Positions 39,623 to 41,375 of a stretch of DNA of 41,375 nucleotides are shown piece after piece. Positions within the stretch are counted from its first letter, which is position 1. Every line of letters begins with the position of its first letter. Both the position numbers and the translations under genes were made by a program. The notes under the pieces were generated by a model. That model ran no database searches and was not told the origin of the DNA. It saw nothing but the letters and a program-made list of their open reading frames with translations. Source of the DNA: Paracoccus sphaerophysae (lineage in GTDB: Bacteria > Pseudomonadota > Alphaproteobacteria > Rhodobacterales > Rhodobacteraceae); NCBI RefSeq assembly GCF_000763805.1, contig NZ_JRKS01000023.1, positions 1 through 41,375 on the forward strand. The letters run 5' to 3'.

Positions 39623-40795
39623 GTGGACGTGATCCCCAAGGACCAGTTGTCGGGCGCATTGCGACGCGGCGCGGTGAAAAAACATGTGGCCGCGATCCAT
39701 GTGTCCGGCAAGCTGACGCTGTTGCAGCGCAAGCTGTCGAACGTGCTGCTGCTGAACGCGTATGACACCCTTGTCAGCCGGTCGCGTCACCAGATCGACG
39801 CGCGGACGCTGTGCATGATGATCGGCTATAACTCGAACGACATGGACACGCTGAAGCAGTCGCTGCGCGGTCTGGCCGAGACGGTGGCCGAATGGGACAT
39901 GCTGGATGAAAAGGGCCAGCAGGAATGGGGCGTCAGCAGCCTGCTGAGCTATGCCAAGCTGAAAGGCGGGGTGTGCGAATACGCCTATTCCCCGGCGCTG
40001 GCGGAAAAACTGCATGATCCCAAGGTCTTCGCGTTGATCAACCTGAATATCCAGCGGCGGTTCACCTCGGGTCACGCGCTGGCGCTTTATGAAAATTGTT
40101 ACCGCTTTGTGCGGACGGGATCGACCGGGTGGTGGGCGCTGGACCTGTTCCGGCGGCTGATGGGGGTCGATCAGTCGGCCTATTACGAGACGTTCAAGCA
40201 TCTGAACGCCAAGATCATCAAGCCCGCGGTGGATGAGATCAACCGGACCAGCAACATCATCCTGACCCCCGAGACGCGCAAGCAGGGCCGCGCCGTGGTC
40301 GAGATCCGCTTTCGCATTCGCGAAAACCCGCAGTTGGCGATCCTGGACATGGATGACGGCGAGGGCGTGCGGCACGGCCCGGTCTATGCCCGGCTGCGCG
40401 ATCTGGGGGTCAGCGACCGGCTGGCGCGGCAATGGCTGGCCTCTCATGGCGAGGATCAGGTGCGCGCAAGGTTGGACTATGTCGAGGGGCGCAAGAACGT
40501 CAAAAGCAAGGTCGGCTATCTGGCTGCGGCACTTGAGGGCGGGTTTGCCGAAGCTGGGGCAGGGGAGGCGGCGACCGCCCCCACCCCCCGCGGGGCGCGT
40601 CTGGGCCGGGTGCTGGAGGCGGTGAAATCGCGCACGCCGACGCAGCGTGACGCCGACCGACGGCTGTTTCTGTCGCAGCTGACGGACGGCGCGCTGCGGG
40701 CGGATTTCGAGAAACACGGCTGGCTGTCGCCGCTGAACGCCGACCGGATCGCGGGATTCTGGGACGAGATTTCGCCGGGCGTTCTTGGGGGGTAA
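39623..40795 (+). CDS. Plasmid replication initiator (Rep_3/RepA-like)
   Basis: A 390-residue initiator from GTG 39623. A Rep_3-like winged-helix arrangement is suggested by HVAAIHVSGKLTLLQRKLSN, IDARTLCMMIGYNSNDMDTL, HALALYENCYRFVRTGSTGW and FRRLMGVDQSAYYETFKHLN. It should bind the iterons just upstream and open the AT-rich segment. The GTG has AGAGCAGG before it; a TTG at 39545 is an alternative that would add 26 residues. It is divergent from parAB, a common Rhodobacteraceae plasmid layout. It is not of the RepC type, so this is not a classical repABC unit. Confidence 0.85.
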   Translation: MDVIPKDQLSGALRRGAVKKHVAAIHVSGKLTLLQRKLSNVLLLNAYDTLVSRSRHQIDARTLCMMIGYNSNDMDTLKQSLRGLAETVAEWDMLDEKGQQEWGVSSLLSYAKLKGGVCEYAYSPALAEKLHDPKVFALINLNIQRRFTSGHALALYENCYRFVRTGSTGWWALDLFRRLMGVDQSAYYETFKHLNAKIIKPAVDEINRTSNIILTPETRKQGRAVVEIRFRIRENPQLAILDMDDGEGVRHGPVYARLRDLGVSDRLARQWLASHGEDQVRARLDYVEGRKNVKSKVGYLAAALEGGFAEAGAGEAATAPTPRGARLGRVLEAVKSRTPTQRDADRRLFLSQLTDGALRADFEKHGWLSPLNADRIAGFWDEISPGVLGG

Positions 40796-40917
40796 GGTCC
40801 GGGGACACGTGGCTGGCTAAGCGGGACCGGATCGCGGTGACGCCGTTCGCCTTGGCCGCGACAGGCGCGGGCGGGCGAAGGCGCAGGTCTGGACCTGCCG
40901 ACGCCGTTTGAGGCAGC

Positions 40918-40945
40918 GGGGGCCAAGGCTGCCGCCTTGGCCCCC
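40918..40945. terminator. Hairpin between rep and madM
   Basis: GGGGGCCAAGG (40918-40928) pairs with CCTTGGCCCCC (40935-40945) around a 6-nt loop. A second stem GCAGGTC-TG-GACCTGC lies at 40883-40898. The flanking genes converge, so a shared terminator is likely, although no T-tract follows. Confidence 0.5.
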
Positions 40946-41009
40946 GCGCGTGCGGTCCCCGTGTTCGGTCCGGTGGCGGACCATGGCCTTGGGAGGCACC
41001 ACCGCCCCC

Positions 41010-41212
41010 TCAGCCCCCCATGATCGCGCGGATGATGATATAGATCAGCGACGGTCCCAGCAGGCAGCCCAGCCCGGTATAGAATGTCGCGGTCATCGCT
41101 CCGTAAGGCACTAGTCGCTTGTCGGTCGCGGCCAGACCGCCGGCGACGCCGCTCGTGGTGCCCATCAGCCCGCCATAGGCCATCGCGGCCTTGGAGTTGT
41201 TCAGCCCGATCA
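41010..41212 (-). pseudogene. madM: C-terminal fragment of malonate transporter subunit MadM
   Basis: The minus frame reads IGLNNSKAAMAYGGLMGTTS and then GVAGGLAATDKRLVPYGAMT to the stop at 41010-41012. This is the conserved C-terminus of MadM, one half of the MadLM sodium-malonate symporter. Only about 67 of about 250 residues remain. Upstream, the frame passes directly into an IS3 transposase end (PHSAL joined to IGLNN). Confidence 0.75.
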
Positions 41213-41375
41213 AGGCCGAGTGGGGCCTTTCGGTGTTATGGTCGGTGACCAGGCAGCGATCAGGTCACGGGCATGGGCGATGTTGCGGAACAGGGCCTCG
41301 TTCAGAAGCTCGTCCCGCATCCTGCCGTTGAAGCTTTCGACGAACCCGTTCTGCATCGGCTTGCCCGGCGCAATG
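41213..41375 (-). mobile_element. IS3-family OrfB, C-terminal part, continuing past the window edge
   Basis: The minus strand reads [39 protein letters not shown] and then, after a missing G near 41249, [12 protein letters not shown]. These are the last catalytic Glu region and C-terminus of an IS3-family integrase. The one-base deletion breaks the frame. The element interrupts madM. It may belong to the same IS type as the orfA stub at 21667-21842, but the pieces do not overlap. Confidence 0.85.

Noticed and set aside
1..41375. CRISPR arrays, rRNA and tRNA genes
   Set aside because: No regularly spaced identical repeats with unique spacers were seen other than iterons, and no tRNA cloverleaf or rRNA sequence was recognised.

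Overview
The window looks like part of a GC-rich plasmid from an alphaproteobacterium of the Rhodobacteraceae, most likely Paracoccus or a close relative. The basis is high GC with a strong third-position bias, a GTTC-N7-GTTC LexA box of alphaproteobacterial type, Rhodobacteraceae-like NirBD, SorAB and sugar-ABC proteins, and a parA-parB/iteron/rep module. Genus is an inference from protein resemblance; no rRNA or tRNA gene was seen.

Layout. 1-2930: a stress-type fragment (5'-truncated ABM monooxygenase, PfpI stub, intact aldo/keto reductase, DksA/TraR-type zinc finger) cut by IS256 and IS481 remnants. 2930-3463: structured non-coding DNA. 3464-5236: a 5'-truncated secreted-type protein with CBM-like, SdrD-B, cadherin-like and putative thioester domains. 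5424-9573: minus-strand nitrogen operon nirB-nirD-cynS-nirC, with a decayed IS481 element immediately upstream. 10479-16217: minus-strand series of an MRJP/SMP-30-like periplasmic protein, a catalase remnant, a three-subunit PaoABC-like molybdenum hydroxylase and an ABM protein. 16464-20569: copper module (CueR-like regulator, cytochrome c, CopZ, CopA, Csp-type copper store), followed by an L,D-transpeptidase lipoprotein. 21667-24630: SOS/mobile-element segment (umuDC with a LexA box, ssb with a structured leader) eroded by IS3 and IS6 remnants. 24639-26678: MFS remnant and a SorAB-type sulfite dehydrogenase. 27253-33961: LacI regulator divergent from a sugar operon (TIM-barrel isomerase, Gfo/Idh/MocA oxidoreductase, RbsA/RbsC-type ABC transporter, frameshifted binding protein). 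34142-35851: Phd/VapC toxin-antitoxin pair and a DppA-like D-aminopeptidase. 36441-40795: plasmid backbone with parB, parA, three identical-type 15-bp palindromes (parS candidates), 22-bp iterons and a replication initiator. The right edge holds the 3' end of madM fused to an IS3 remnant.

How it works together. The backbone on the right probably replicates and partitions the molecule, helped by the toxin-antitoxin pair. The rest is accessory cargo: nitrite/cyanate nitrogen use, aldehyde oxidation, copper export and storage, sulfite oxidation and uptake of an unidentified sugar. At least seven gene-breaking junctions coincide with IS fragments, so the molecule is a mosaic shaped by repeated insertion and deletion. 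Less usual points are a thioester-type domain in a Gram-negative, a UmuD with Arg at the catalytic Lys position, three parS-like palindromes of which one lies inside parB, a highly structured ssb leader, and a cyanase inside a nitrite-reductase operon.
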